Below the pieces are notes generated by a model. It did no database searches. It worked only from the letters and a program-made list of their open reading frames with translations, and was not told the DNA's origin. Both the position numbers and the translations under genes were made by a program. From the NCBI RefSeq assembly GCF_012034205.1, contig NZ_JAATEM010000016.1:102827-166826 (forward strand): a stretch of 64,000 bases of DNA, read 5' to 3'. Below are positions 26,459 to 34,886 of the stretch, piece by piece; position 1 is the stretch's first letter; every line of letters begins with the position of its first letter. The DNA is from Streptomyces composti. GTDB taxonomy: Bacteria > Actinomycetota > Actinomycetes > Streptomycetales > Streptomycetaceae.

Positions 26459-28102
26459 GTGAATGGTCCGCTGATCGTCCAGTCCGACAAGACCCTGCTC
26501 CTCGAGGTCGACCACGAGCAGGCCGACGACTGCCGCCGCGCCATCGCGCCGTTCGCCGAACTGGAGCGGGCCCCCGAGCACATCCACACCTACCGGGTGA
26601 CCCCGCTGGGCCTGTGGAACGCGCGGGCGGCGGGCCACGACGCGGAGCAGGTCGTCGACGCGCTGGTGCAGTACAGCCGCTACCCGGTGCCGCACGCGCT
26701 GCTGGTCGACATCGCCGAGACCATGGACCGCTACGGCCGGCTCAGCCTGGTCAAGCACCCGGCGCACGGGCTGGTCCTCACCACCACCGACCGGCCGGTC
26801 CTGGAGGAGGTGCTGCGCTCCAAGCGGATCGCCCCGCTGGTCGGCGCCCGGATCGATCCGGACACGGTGGCCGTGCACCCCTCGGAGCGCGGGCAGATCA
26901 AGCAGGTGCTGCTGAAGCTGGGCTGGCCCGCCGAGGACCTCGCCGGGTACGTCGACGGCGAGGCGCACCCCATCGAGCTGCGCGAGGAGGGCTGGAAGCT
27001 GCGGCCCTACCAGAAGCAGGCGGTGGAGAACTTCTGGCACGGCGGCAGCGGTGTCGTGGTGCTGCCCTGCGGCGCGGGCAAGACCCTGGTCGGGGCCGGT
27101 GCGATGGCGCAGGCGAAGTCGACCACGCTGATCCTGGTCACCAACACCGTCTCGGCCCGGCAGTGGAAGCACGAGCTGGTGCGGCGCACCTCCCTCACCG
27201 AGGACGAGATCGGCGAGTACAGCGGGACGAAGAAGGAGATCCGTCCGGTCACCATCGCCACGTACCAGGTGCTGACGACCAAGCGGAAGGGTGTCTACCC
27301 GCACCTGGAGCTGTTCGACTCCCGGGACTGGGGTCTGATCGTCTACGACGAGGTGCATCTGCTGCCCGCGCCCGTCTTCAAGTTCACCGCCGACCTCCAG
27401 GCCCGGCGCCGGCTGGGCCTGACCGCCACGCTGGTGCGTGAGGACGGCCGCGAGTCGGACGTGTTCTCACTGATCGGCCCCAAGCGGTTCGACGCGCCGT
27501 GGAAGGAGATCGAGGCGCAGGGCTACATCGCGCCCGCCGACTGCGTGGAGGTCCGTGTCAACCTCACCGACTCCGAGCGGCTCGCCTACGCCACCGCCGA
27601 GATGGAGGAGAAGTACCGCTTCTGCGCCACCACGGACACCAAGCGGAAGGTCACCGAGGCGATCGTCCGGCGGTTCGAGGGCCAGCAGATCCTCGTGATC
27701 GGCCAGTACATCGACCAGCTCGACGAGCTCGGGGAGCACCTGGGCGCGCCGGTGATCAAGGGCGAGACGTCCAACGCGCAGCGGGAGAAGCTGTTCGACG
27801 CGTTCCGCGAGGGCGAGATCAACGTCCTGGTGGTGTCGAAGGTGGCGAACTTCTCCATCGACCTGCCCGAGGCGACGGTCGCCATCCAGGTGTCGGGGAC
27901 CTTCGGCTCCCGCCAGGAGGAGGCCCAGCGGCTCGGCCGCGTGCTGCGTCCCAAGGCGGACGGCCATCAGGCGCACTTCTACTCGGTGGTCGCCCGCGAC
28001 ACCATCGACCAGGACTTCGCCGCCCACCGCCAGCGCTTCCTCGCCGAACAGGGCTACGCCTACCGGATCATGGACGCGGACGAACTCCTGGCGGAGAGCT
28101 GA
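26459..28102 (+). CDS. XPB-type DNA repair helicase (superfamily 2)
   Basis: 547 residues from the GTG at 26459 (AAAGG nine bases upstream). The N-terminal 180 residues are the damage-recognition-like domain of bacterial XPB. Then come the SF2 motifs: LRPYQKQAV, Walker A PCGAGKTLVG, motif Ia TNTVSARQW, Walker B DEVHL (DEVH box), motif III LGLTATLVREDG, and motif VI RQEEAQRLGRVLRP. It unwinds DNA 3' to 5', as shown for archaeal and mycobacterial XPB. The adjacent helicase-associated gene is a likely functional partner. It is followed by a decayed membrane-protein gene on the other strand. Confidence 0.93.
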   Translation: MNGPLIVQSDKTLLLEVDHEQADDCRRAIAPFAELERAPEHIHTYRVTPLGLWNARAAGHDAEQVVDALVQYSRYPVPHALLVDIAETMDRYGRLSLVKHPAHGLVLTTTDRPVLEEVLRSKRIAPLVGARIDPDTVAVHPSERGQIKQVLLKLGWPAEDLAGYVDGEAHPIELREEGWKLRPYQKQAVENFWHGGSGVVVLPCGAGKTLVGAGAMAQAKSTTLILVTNTVSARQWKHELVRRTSLTEDEIGEYSGTKKEIRPVTIATYQVLTTKRKGVYPHLELFDSRDWGLIVYDEVHLLPAPVFKFTADLQARRRLGLTATLVREDGRESDVFSLIGPKRFDAPWKEIEAQGYIAPADCVEVRVNLTDSERLAYATAEMEEKYRFCATTDTKRKVTEAIVRRFEGQQILVIGQYIDQLDELGEHLGAPVIKGETSNAQREKLFDAFREGEINVLVVSKVANFSIDLPEATVAIQVSGTFGSRQEEAQRLGRVLRPKADGHQAHFYSVVARDTIDQDFAAHRQRFLAEQGYAYRIMDADELLAES

Positions 28103-28105
28103 GCG

Positions 28106-28497
28106 TCAGCCCTCCGGCAGGCTCGTCACCAGCATCATCTGGAACGGCGACGGCATCAGCGACAGGGCCGCCGCCGGCGCCCGTCACATCGACCAGCGGT
28201 GCGTCCTGGGCGGCACCCACGAGGTGAGCCATGCCCCGAGGGTCAGCAGACCGCCGTGGACCGTCGTGCCCTCGATCAGGGCCAGCCGGGTCATGAGCGC
28301 CTGCGAGCAGTCGTCGGGGCCGCAGGAGTCGGTCGCCATGGGAGAGAGCCCGCCGAAGAACAGTGCGGCCGGGCCGAGGAAGACAGGATCGCGGTCGCGA
28401 CAGCCGGCGCCGCCCAGGCTCGGCGATCGTGGTCGCCGGCAGCCGGGTGCGGGACCGCGGGGTTCGCGGTGATCGGGTGAGGGCTCGACCGGCTCAT
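28106..28497 (-). pseudogene. decayed multi-helix membrane protein gene (frameshift and in-frame stop)
   Basis: From ATG 28497 the minus-strand frame gives MSRSSPHPITANP ... VATAIL, then loses sense. The continuation VFLGPAALFFGGLSPMATD, DSCGPDDC and LMTRLALIEGTTVHGG lies one frame back. One missing G (opposite 28384-28385) would restore AILVFLG. This second part resembles actinobacterial membrane proteins with an SPMATD...C...C loop between two helices. It stops at TGA 28184-28186. In the same frame beyond it, a third hydrophobic segment LSLMPSPFQMMLVTSL runs to a second stop at 28106-28108, so the first stop may be premature. Two independent lesions favour real decay. Function unknown. Confidence 0.65.
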
Positions 28498-28583
28498 ACC
28501 GCCAGTGAAGCCGCGGGCCGGTGCCCGGGCACCGGTCGGCGTACTCACTCCGCAGGGGCGGCAGTACTCAGGCACCGGTGTGC

Positions 28584-28787
28584 TCAGGAGCGGGTGGGGT
28601 CCTTGCGCCGGACGCCGGACTCCTCGGCGTACTCACCGAGGACGACGACGTCGAAGGCGGCGCGCAGGAAGACCCTGACGGCGCGGAGGGCGTCGCCGAG
28701 CCAGTGGTGGTGTTCGCCGCGCAGGGGGGTGGCGCCGGCCGGTGGCCGGCCCGGTGGGGTGACTGGGTGGATGGCTGCTGCACTCAT
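28584..28787 (-). CDS. small conserved Streptomyces protein of unknown function
   Basis: 67 residues from the ATG at 28787; CACCAT lies six bases upstream, compatible with leaderless transcription. After a Pro-rich N-terminus the segment HWLGDALRAVRVFLRAAFDVVVLGEYAEESGVRR resembles a family of short streptomycete proteins I remember but cannot name (shown here only for position: residues 30-62). There is no signal peptide or metal motif. The gene is divergent from the HelD-type gene. Confidence 0.6.
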   Translation of the reverse strand: MSAAAIHPVTPPGRPPAGATPLRGEHHHWLGDALRAVRVFLRAAFDVVVLGEYAEESGVRRKDPTRS

Positions 28788-29116
28788 GTCTCCATGGTGG
28801 CTCCGCCGGCCCCTGCGAAGCATCGGTCCAAAGGCCCCATTGCCGGGCTCGCGAGTACGTCTCCCGGCCGACGGGAAAGGGCCGCCGCCCGCCGCGGGGA
28901 TGTACCCGCCCCCTAGGGGTCGGCCGGCGAAAAGGGGTGCACCGGGAAGGGAACCGGGAGGGCACCGGGCGCCGGAAATTCATTTGGCGGCCGCCCCGTT
29001 GCGTCCCTAGAATCACCGCCCTTGCCCGCCTCCCCTCACCGGAGTGCCGCCGACCGGACGGAAACCGGCCGGCATCTCGCATGCCCACCTCGCACAGGTC
29101 CCTCGGAGGCACCCCC
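28788..29116. other. 329-base divergent promoter region
   Basis: Holds the promoter of the HelD-type gene (28984-29013) and a perfect CCCCTAGGGG palindrome at 28910-28919. I looked for the inverted-repeat element linked to rifamycin-induced genes and did not see an obvious one. Confidence 0.5.
28984..29013 (+). promoter_or_regulatory. housekeeping-type promoter of the HelD-type gene
   Basis: TTGGCG (28984-28989), an 18-base spacer, then TAGAAT (29008-29013). Both hexamers are close to the HrdB consensus. Transcription would start about 97 bases before the TTG start codon, leaving a leader RNA. Confidence 0.65.
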
Positions 29117-31153
29117 TTGTCCAGCGCCGGCCCCCTGTCCCGTGAGCGCGCCCATCTCGCCGCGTCCCGAGCCGCTCTGCGCGCCATGCGGGAGGACGTC
29201 GAGGCCCTCGACATCAGCGACGTCACCGCGAACTGGGTCAACGCCCAGGTGCTCCAGCGCCAGATCGAGCAGCGCATCAAGGCGCTGGCCGACCTCAGCG
29301 ACACCCCGCTGTTCTTCGGCCGCCTCGACTATCTGCACGCCCCCGGCGCCGAGCAGGCGGAGGGCGCCCGGGGCGAGTCCTTCTACATCGGGCGCCGTCA
29401 CGTGCACGACGCGGACGGCGACCCGATGGTGATCGACTGGCGCGCGCCGGTGTCCCAGCCGTTCTACCGGGCGTCCAAGAAGGACCCGATGGACATCGCG
29501 CTGCGCCGCCGCTTCGGCTACACCGGCGGCGAGCTGACCGCCTACGAGGACGAGCACCTGTCGGACCCGGCGGAGGCGGCGCGGACCAGCAGGCTGCTCC
29601 AGCAGGAGATCGAGCGCCCGCGCGTGGGCCCGATGCGGGACATCGTCGCCACCATCCAGCCCGAGCAGGACGAGATCGTACGGTCCGGCCTGGCGGGCAG
29701 CGTCTGTGTGCAGGGCGGCCCCGGCACCGGCAAGACCGCCGTCGGCCTGCACCGGGTCGCCTACCTCCTCTACGCGCACCGCGAGCGCCTGGCCCGCACG
29801 GGCACCCTGGTGGTCGGCCCCAACCGTTCCTTCCTGCACTACATCGAGCAGGTGCTGCCCGCGCTGGGCGAACTGACCGTCGCGCAGGCCACGGTGGACG
29901 ACCTGGTGGCCCATGTCGAGGTGCGCGCCACCGACGACACCCGGGCCGCGACCGTCAAGGGCGACGCACGCATGGCCGAGGTGCTGCGCCGCGCCCTCTA
30001 CTCCCACGTCACCATGCCCACGGAACCGGTGGTCGTGGTCCGCGGCTCCCGCCGCTGGCGCGTCCCGGCGTACGAACTCGAGGAGATCGTCCGGCAGTTG
30101 CTGGAGCGGGACATCCGTTACGGCGCCGCCCGGGAGGCACTGCCGCAGCGCATCGCGCATGCCGTGCTGGTGCGGATGGAGCGGGCCGGGGAGGCGCCGG
30201 ACGACCGGGTGCAGGACGCGGTGGCCCGCAACAGCGCCGTGAAGGCGGCGGTGAAGGCGATCTGGCCGCAGGTGGACCCGGCGAAGCTGGTGCTGCGGCT
30301 GCTCGGCGACGCCGAGTTCCTGGCCGAGCACTCCGCCGGGCTGCTCGACGAGGACGAGCGCAAGGCGATCCTGTGGCCGAAGCCGGCCCGCTCGGTGAAG
30401 TCGGCGAAGTGGTCCGCGGCGGACGCGGTCCTGATCGACGAGGCGGCGGATCTGATCCGTCGCACGCCGTCCCTGGGCCATGTCGTCCTCGACGAGGCGC
30501 AGGACCTCTCCCCCATGCAGTACCGGGCGGTCGGGCGCCGCTGCTCCACCGGTTCGGCCACCGTCCTCGGCGACCTGGCGCAGGGCACCACCCCGTGGGC
30601 GACCCGCAGCTGGCAGGAGGCCCTGGCCCACCTGGGCAAGCCGGACGCGGCGGTCGAGGAGCTCACGGCCGGCTTCCGCGTCCCCACGGACGTCATCGGC
30701 TACGCCTCCCGCCTGCTCCCGCACATCGCACCGGGCCTGACCCCGGTGACCTCCATCCGCGAGAACCCGGGCCTCTTCGAGATCCGCGGCGTCAGCCAGG
30801 ACTCCCAAGTCGTCTCCGCCTGCGAGGAGTTGCTGCGGAACGAGGGCTCCGTGGGTCTGATCGCCGCCGACCCCCGCATCCCGCGGCTGTCCGAGGCCCT
30901 CGCGAGGGCGGGCCTGCCGCATCTGTCCCCGGGCGAGGAGACCACCGAGGGCACCCGCCTGACCCTGGTCCCCGCCTCCCTGGCGAAGGGCCTGGAGTAC
31001 GACTACGTGGTCCTCGACGAGCCTTCGGCCGTGGTCGACGCCGAACCGGACGAGCCCACCGGCCTGCGCCGCCTCTACGTGGCCCTCACCCGAGCGGTCT
31101 CCGGCCTGATCATCACCCACACCGCCCCGCTGCCGGAGCAGCTGACGGCCTGA
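29117..31153 (+). CDS. helD: HelD-type superfamily 1 helicase-like RNA polymerase recycling factor
   Basis: 678 residues from the TTG at 29117. That start is chosen because GGAGG lies seven bases before it; the ATG at 29080 has no ribosome site. The N-terminal coiled-coil region (RERAHLAASRAALRAMREDVEAL) is followed by FYIGRRHVHD..DPMVIDWRAPVS, a HelD hallmark. The SF1 motifs are Walker A GGPGTGKTAVGLHR, Walker B VVLDEAQDLSPMQY, motif IV-like TAGFRVPTDV, and motif V/VI LAKGLEYDYVV...RRLYVALTRA. HelD proteins pull stalled RNA polymerase off DNA. The actinobacterial class includes HelR, which protects polymerase from rifamycins. Which subtype this is cannot be settled here. Confidence 0.9.
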   Translation: MSSAGPLSRERAHLAASRAALRAMREDVEALDISDVTANWVNAQVLQRQIEQRIKALADLSDTPLFFGRLDYLHAPGAEQAEGARGESFYIGRRHVHDADGDPMVIDWRAPVSQPFYRASKKDPMDIALRRRFGYTGGELTAYEDEHLSDPAEAARTSRLLQQEIERPRVGPMRDIVATIQPEQDEIVRSGLAGSVCVQGGPGTGKTAVGLHRVAYLLYAHRERLARTGTLVVGPNRSFLHYIEQVLPALGELTVAQATVDDLVAHVEVRATDDTRAATVKGDARMAEVLRRALYSHVTMPTEPVVVVRGSRRWRVPAYELEEIVRQLLERDIRYGAAREALPQRIAHAVLVRMERAGEAPDDRVQDAVARNSAVKAAVKAIWPQVDPAKLVLRLLGDAEFLAEHSAGLLDEDERKAILWPKPARSVKSAKWSAADAVLIDEAADLIRRTPSLGHVVLDEAQDLSPMQYRAVGRRCSTGSATVLGDLAQGTTPWATRSWQEALAHLGKPDAAVEELTAGFRVPTDVIGYASRLLPHIAPGLTPVTSIRENPGLFEIRGVSQDSQVVSACEELLRNEGSVGLIAADPRIPRLSEALARAGLPHLSPGEETTEGTRLTLVPASLAKGLEYDYVVLDEPSAVVDAEPDEPTGLRRLYVALTRAVSGLIITHTAPLPEQLTA

Positions 31154-31304
31154 TCGGCCGCCCCGGCGCGCCACAGGCCCCGCGAGCGGGACGGCGACCC
31201 GTTGGGCGGCGCGGGCCCGTGCCCCCGTGCGGCTCCGCACCGCGCGGGCGCCTCCAGCCCCCGTCCGCCCAGCTCCCGGGAAGGCACGGAGAACCCGCGC
31301 CCTC

Positions 31305-31994
31305 TCACGCGTCCAGCACTGCCCTCCAGCCGGCGACCGCCTCCGCGGAGACCGGCCCGCCCCACCCTTCAGGACGCGCGGCTCCGCCGATGTGGAACGC
31401 CTCGATGCCCGCCGCCCTCAACGCCGGCACGTGGTCGAGCCGCAGGCCGCCGCCCACGAGAAGCTGCTGCTCATACCCCGGTTCCCCCTGCAACCCCGCT
31501 TCCCGCACCAGCGTCGGCAGTCCCGCGTCCACCCCGTCCGCCGACCCGGCGGTCAGGTACGTGTCCAGCCCCGGCAGCCCGTCCAGCTGCTTGCGCAGCG
31601 CGTCGCGGTCCGCGGCGCGGTCGATGGCCCGGTGGAACGTCCACCTGCACCCGTCCAGCGCCGCGACGACCCGCTCCACCGCGTCCAGGTCCACGGTCCC
31701 GTCGGCGTGCAGAAAACCCAGCACGAACTCCTCGGCGCCGGCCGCCCGCAGCTCCCCCGCGACCCCGACCAGCCGGTCGACGTCCCCCGCGGCGAAGCCG
31801 TCCGCCAGGCGCAGCATCACCCGCAGGGGGAGGCCGACCGCCGCGCGGATCGCGGCCACCGTCCGGGGCGAGGGCGTGAGCCCGTCCGCCGCCATGTCGG
31901 TGACCAGTTCGAGGCGGTCCGCACCTCCGGCCCGGGCGGCGACCGCGTCCTCGACGTCGAGGGCGATCACCTCCAGGACTGCACGCTTGCTCAT
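31305..31994 (-). CDS. cutC: CutC family protein
   Basis: 229 residues, a TIM-barrel protein. Recognisable blocks: LEVIALDVEDAVAARAGGADRLELV at the start, GLTPSPRTV, MLRLADGF, EEFVLGFLHADGTVD, and WTFHRAIDRA. The family was named for copper homeostasis in E. coli, but its biochemical activity is unclear. A DasR-like site stands about 58 bases upstream of the start (32052-32063), which hints at a link with amino-sugar metabolism. The gene converges on helD. Confidence 0.9.
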   Translation of the reverse strand: MSKRAVLEVIALDVEDAVAARAGGADRLELVTDMAADGLTPSPRTVAAIRAAVGLPLRVMLRLADGFAAGDVDRLVGVAGELRAAGAEEFVLGFLHADGTVDLDAVERVVAALDGCRWTFHRAIDRAADRDALRKQLDGLPGLDTYLTAGSADGVDAGLPTLVREAGLQGEPGYEQQLLVGGGLRLDHVPALRAAGIEAFHIGGAARPEGWGGPVSAEAVAGWRAVLDA

Positions 31995-32051
31995 GGAACC
32001 TCATTCCTCGGCGTCGGGCGGCTACGGCGGCTCCGGGCCGCAGGGCCCGAG

Positions 32052-32071
32052 AGGTCTAGTCCAATCTAGAC
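32052..32071 (-). promoter_or_regulatory. DasR-like (dre) palindrome upstream of cutC
   Basis: On the minus strand TGGACTAGACCT (32063-32052) matches the dre core TGGTCTAGACCA at 10 of 12 positions. It is identical to the second site before nagK. Perfect GTCTAG and CTAGAC arms (32054-32059, 32066-32071) also form an inverted repeat with a 6-base centre. Binding is inference. Confidence 0.5.
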
Positions 32072-32087
32072 TACGCCCCTCGCCCGG

Positions 32088-32765
32088 TCAGTCACCGAGG
32101 ATGTTCAGCTCCGCCGCCTCCACCCCCGCCAGCTCGTAGGGCCGGTCCGCGGGACGCCCCGCGTACAGGCGCAGCAGCGTCGAGCCGTCCCCGATGAACC
32201 GGGCCGGCGGGCGCTGCCCCGTCACGTCCCCGAGCCGCAGCGGCTCGTCCGCGTCGTCGAGGTCGGCGTGCACCGGCACATGCCCTCGCTCCGTGGTGAC
32301 CTGCGCCAGCAGGGCCAGCGCGTACGGCAGCCCCGTGCCCGCGTACGCGCCGGGCTCGCCGAAGGCCACCCGCACATCACCGGCGTGCACCCACTCGCCC
32401 AGCGCGATCAGGTCCAGCGCACCGCCCGCCTCGGCGAACACCGGGCCCGCCTCGGTCATCCCGCGTTCCAGCTCGTCCACGACCTGGGCGTTGCTCCACC
32501 CGGCCCGCTCGGCGATGTCCCGGTCGTTGGACTCGGGCGAGAAGACACCCTTCTCGAAGCGGTTCTCCACCACCCGGGTCAGCGCGGCCGAACAGTGCGC
32601 CAGCACATCCCGCACCGTCCACGCGGGGCAGGCCGCCACCGGCAGCGCGAAGTCCTCCTCCGCCCTGCTGCGCAGCAGAGGGATCAGCGCGTCCCGCTCC
32701 ACGGTCAGCAGCCGCCCGGGCAGCTCGGGGTCACGTACGTTCTGCACATCCGCAGGAGTCGTCAT
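32088..32765 (-). CDS. maleylpyruvate isomerase (MDMPI)-family, mycothiol-linked protein
   Basis: 225 residues. The N-terminal half is the DinB-like four-helix MDMPI domain (FALPVAACPAWTVRDVLAHCSAALTRV, with His near residue 57; GEWVHAGDVR with the second metal-site His). Family members use mycothiol as cofactor or bind a metal; the substrate is not evident. The start is fixed by TAGCGT six bases before the ATG (minus strand, 32777-32772), a leaderless arrangement. It is divergent from the HD-domain gene, 81 bases away. A second MDMPI-type gene lies at 33520. Confidence 0.85.
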   Translation of the reverse strand: MTTPADVQNVRDPELPGRLLTVERDALIPLLRSRAEEDFALPVAACPAWTVRDVLAHCSAALTRVVENRFEKGVFSPESNDRDIAERAGWSNAQVVDELERGMTEAGPVFAEAGGALDLIALGEWVHAGDVRVAFGEPGAYAGTGLPYALALLAQVTTERGHVPVHADLDDADEPLRLGDVTGQRPPARFIGDGSTLLRLYAGRPADRPYELAGVEAAELNILGD

Positions 32766-32846
32766 GCCCCTACGCTAGGCCTTCCGCCGCGCGGGATCTT
32801 CCCGGTCGTCGCGGCCGGAACGGACCGGGGGCACGACAATGGGGCC

Positions 32847-33509
32847 ATGTCCGACACCGACGCCCTGCGCGCCCGTTTCGCCCGAGCCCTCGAAGGTGCC
32901 CGCGGTGGCGCCGACGGGCCCGATCCCGGGCCCTACGCCGACAACCTGCTCAAGCGGTGGCGGGAGCCGCAGCGGCACTATCACACGGTCGCGCATCTCA
33001 CGGCGGTGCTGGACCACGTCGACGAGCTGCAGGCGTACGCCGACGACCCCGACGTGGTGCGGCTGGCGGCCTGGTTCCACGACGCGGTGTATCTGCCGGA
33101 GCGGTCGGAGAACGAGGAGCGGTCGGCGCGGCTCGCGGAGCGGGCGCTGCCCGAGGCCGGGGTGCCGGAGGGCAAGGTCGCCGAAGTGGCACGGCTGGTG
33201 CGGCTCACGGTCACGCACGACCCCGCGGACGACGACCGCGACGGGCAGGTGCTGTGCGACGCCGACCTGGCGGTCCTCGGAACGCCGCCGTCCGCCTACG
33301 CCCACTACACGGCGGCCGTCCGCGAGGAGTACCACTTCGTGCCCGCGGACGCCTTCCGCGAGGGGCGGGCCGCGGTGCTGCGGCAGCTCCTCGAGCTGCC
33401 GCGTCTGTTCCGCACGCCCTACGGCCGGGAGCACTGGGAGGCCACCGCCCGCCACAACATGCGCGGGGAGCTGGACATGCTGTCGCAGCCGGTGCCGCCG
33501 CCCTCGTAG
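32847..33509 (+). CDS. HD-domain metal-dependent phosphohydrolase
   Basis: 220 residues. Metal ligands of an HD fold are visible: RHYHTVAHL (His46 and His50), WFHDAVY (His78-Asp79) and CDADLAVLG downstream (Asp). The sequence resembles small predicted HD phosphohydrolases with unknown nucleotide substrates. The start ATG is preceded by GACAAT six bases upstream. The TAG stop at 33507-33509 forms part of the TAGCCT promoter hexamer of the next gene. Confidence 0.85.
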   Translation: MSDTDALRARFARALEGARGGADGPDPGPYADNLLKRWREPQRHYHTVAHLTAVLDHVDELQAYADDPDVVRLAAWFHDAVYLPERSENEERSARLAERALPEAGVPEGKVAEVARLVRLTVTHDPADDDRDGQVLCDADLAVLGTPPSAYAHYTAAVREEYHFVPADAFREGRAAVLRQLLELPRLFRTPYGREHWEATARHNMRGELDMLSQPVPPPS

Positions 33510-33519
33510 CCTGCGTCTC

Positions 33520-34602
33520 ATGCGGGTCACGGGAGCGGAGCAGGTGGAGGAGGCCGTCGCGGACTGCGTGGCGGCCCTGGGGGCGGTCACCGGACACGAC
33601 TGGGGGGAGGTCAGGGCCGGGCGGCTGGAGTGGACCTGCCGGGAGACGGCCGTGCACATCGCGGAGGACCTGTTCGGGTACGCCGGCCAGCTGGCCGGGC
33701 GCCACCGCGAGGGCTACGCGCCCTTCGGGATCAGCCTCGAGGACGGCGCCGACGACGAGGGCGTGCTGCGGGTGATCGCCACCGGCGGTGCCCTGCTCGC
33801 CGCCGCCGTGCGCACCACCCCGCGCGCGGTGCGGGCCTGGCACCCGTTCCCGTTCCAGCAGGTGAACCGCGAGGGGTTCGCCGCGATGGGCGTCGCCGAG
33901 GTGCTGCTGCACACACACGACATCGCCGAGGCCCTGGGCGTCACGTACCAGCCGCCGGCCGGGCTCGCCGAGTTCGTCCTGACCCGGATCTTCCCGCATG
34001 TCCGGCCGGGCCCCACGCCGTGGCGGACGCTGCTGTGGGCGACCGGCCGCGGCGAACTGCCGGGCCGCGAGCCGGTCACCTCCTGGCGGTGGTGCAGCGC
34101 CCCGGTCCTGCGCACCGAGCGGCTCGCCCTGGAGGGCCTCACCCCGGCGGCCGCCGCGGATCTGTCCCTGGGCGGCGACGGCGGGTTCGACTGGGTCGCC
34201 TCCGGTCCCTGGGAGGGGACGCGCGAGGGCGCCGGGCTGGCGTTCGAGCAGTACCAGGAGGGCGCCTTCCGGCCGGAGTGGACCATGTACATGCTGGTCC
34301 GCCTCGAGGACGACCGTGCGGTGGGCGCGATGGGCTTCCACGGCGCCCCGGACGACACCGGCCGGGTGGAGATCGGCTACGACCTCGCCGCGGACGCCCG
34401 CGGCCGGGGCTACGCCACCGAGGCGCTGCGCGCGCTGGCCGGGTGGGCGGTGCGGCAGGAGGGCGTACGGAAGGTGGCGGCGGTCGTCGAGCGCGGCAAC
34501 GTGCCCTCGCGACGGGTGCTGGAGCGGGCCGGGTTCGTCCGGGCCGGCGGGGACTCCGCCCGCCTCGGCTACGAGTTCCGCACCGACGGCTTCCGCGCCT
34601 GA
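33520..34602 (+). CDS. fusion of an MDMPI-like domain and a GNAT acetyltransferase domain
   Basis: 360 residues. Residues 1-200 resemble the MDMPI/DinB-like domain (RLEWTCRETAVHIAEDLFGYAGQL; VAEVLLHTHDIAEALG with metal-site His). Residues from about 205 form a GNAT domain: PVLRTERLALEGLTP, VEIGYDLAADARGRGYATEALRAL (acetyl-CoA P-loop) and RVLERAGFVRAGG. Joining a mycothiol-family domain to an N-acetyltransferase suggests acetylation of a thiol-linked substrate; that is inference. TAGCCT (33507-33512) lies seven bases before the ATG and overlaps the upstream stop codon. Confidence 0.87.
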   Translation: MRVTGAEQVEEAVADCVAALGAVTGHDWGEVRAGRLEWTCRETAVHIAEDLFGYAGQLAGRHREGYAPFGISLEDGADDEGVLRVIATGGALLAAAVRTTPRAVRAWHPFPFQQVNREGFAAMGVAEVLLHTHDIAEALGVTYQPPAGLAEFVLTRIFPHVRPGPTPWRTLLWATGRGELPGREPVTSWRWCSAPVLRTERLALEGLTPAAAADLSLGGDGGFDWVASGPWEGTREGAGLAFEQYQEGAFRPEWTMYMLVRLEDDRAVGAMGFHGAPDDTGRVEIGYDLAADARGRGYATEALRALAGWAVRQEGVRKVAAVVERGNVPSRRVLERAGFVRAGGDSARLGYEFRTDGFRA

Positions 34603-34886
34603 GCGTCGCCCGGACCGCCCGTCCGTACCGCCCCCTTGCGCCTGCGCAGCCCCGACGCGTGCAGCAGCCGCACCACCTCGCGGCTGCTGACCTCCCGCGC
34701 CCCGGCGCGCACCGCGTCGGCGTACCGCTGGCGGGGGATGTCGTAGTGGTCGCGCTCGAAGGCGCGGCGCGGGACGCCGAGCCGCTCGGCGAAGGCGTGC
34801 AGTTCCTCGTAGGAGTGGTCGCTGACCAGATGGGACCAGAGACGGCCGTGGCCCGGCCAGACGGGCGGATCGATGTAGAGCGTCAC
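34569..34886 (-). CDS. DUF4031 family protein
   Basis: 105 residues from the GTG at 34886. The conserved start VTLYIDPPVWPGHGRLWSHL (20 residues) and SDHSYEELHAFAERLG, then HYDIPRQRY, mark DUF4031, a small actinobacterial family of unknown function with conserved His and Asp residues. Its GTG overlaps the stop of the upstream gene as GTGA, so the two are co-translated. The 3' end overlaps the convergent fusion gene by 34 bases. Confidence 0.87.
   Translation of the reverse strand: MTLYIDPPVWPGHGRLWSHLVSDHSYEELHAFAERLGVPRRAFERDHYDIPRQRYADAVRAGAREVSSREVVRLLHASGLRRRKGAVRTGGPGDAQARKPSVRNS

Noticed and set aside
28788..29116. Search for a rifamycin-associated inverted repeat upstream of helD
   Set aside because: Only the CCCCTAGGGG palindrome is present, and it does not match what I recall of that element.
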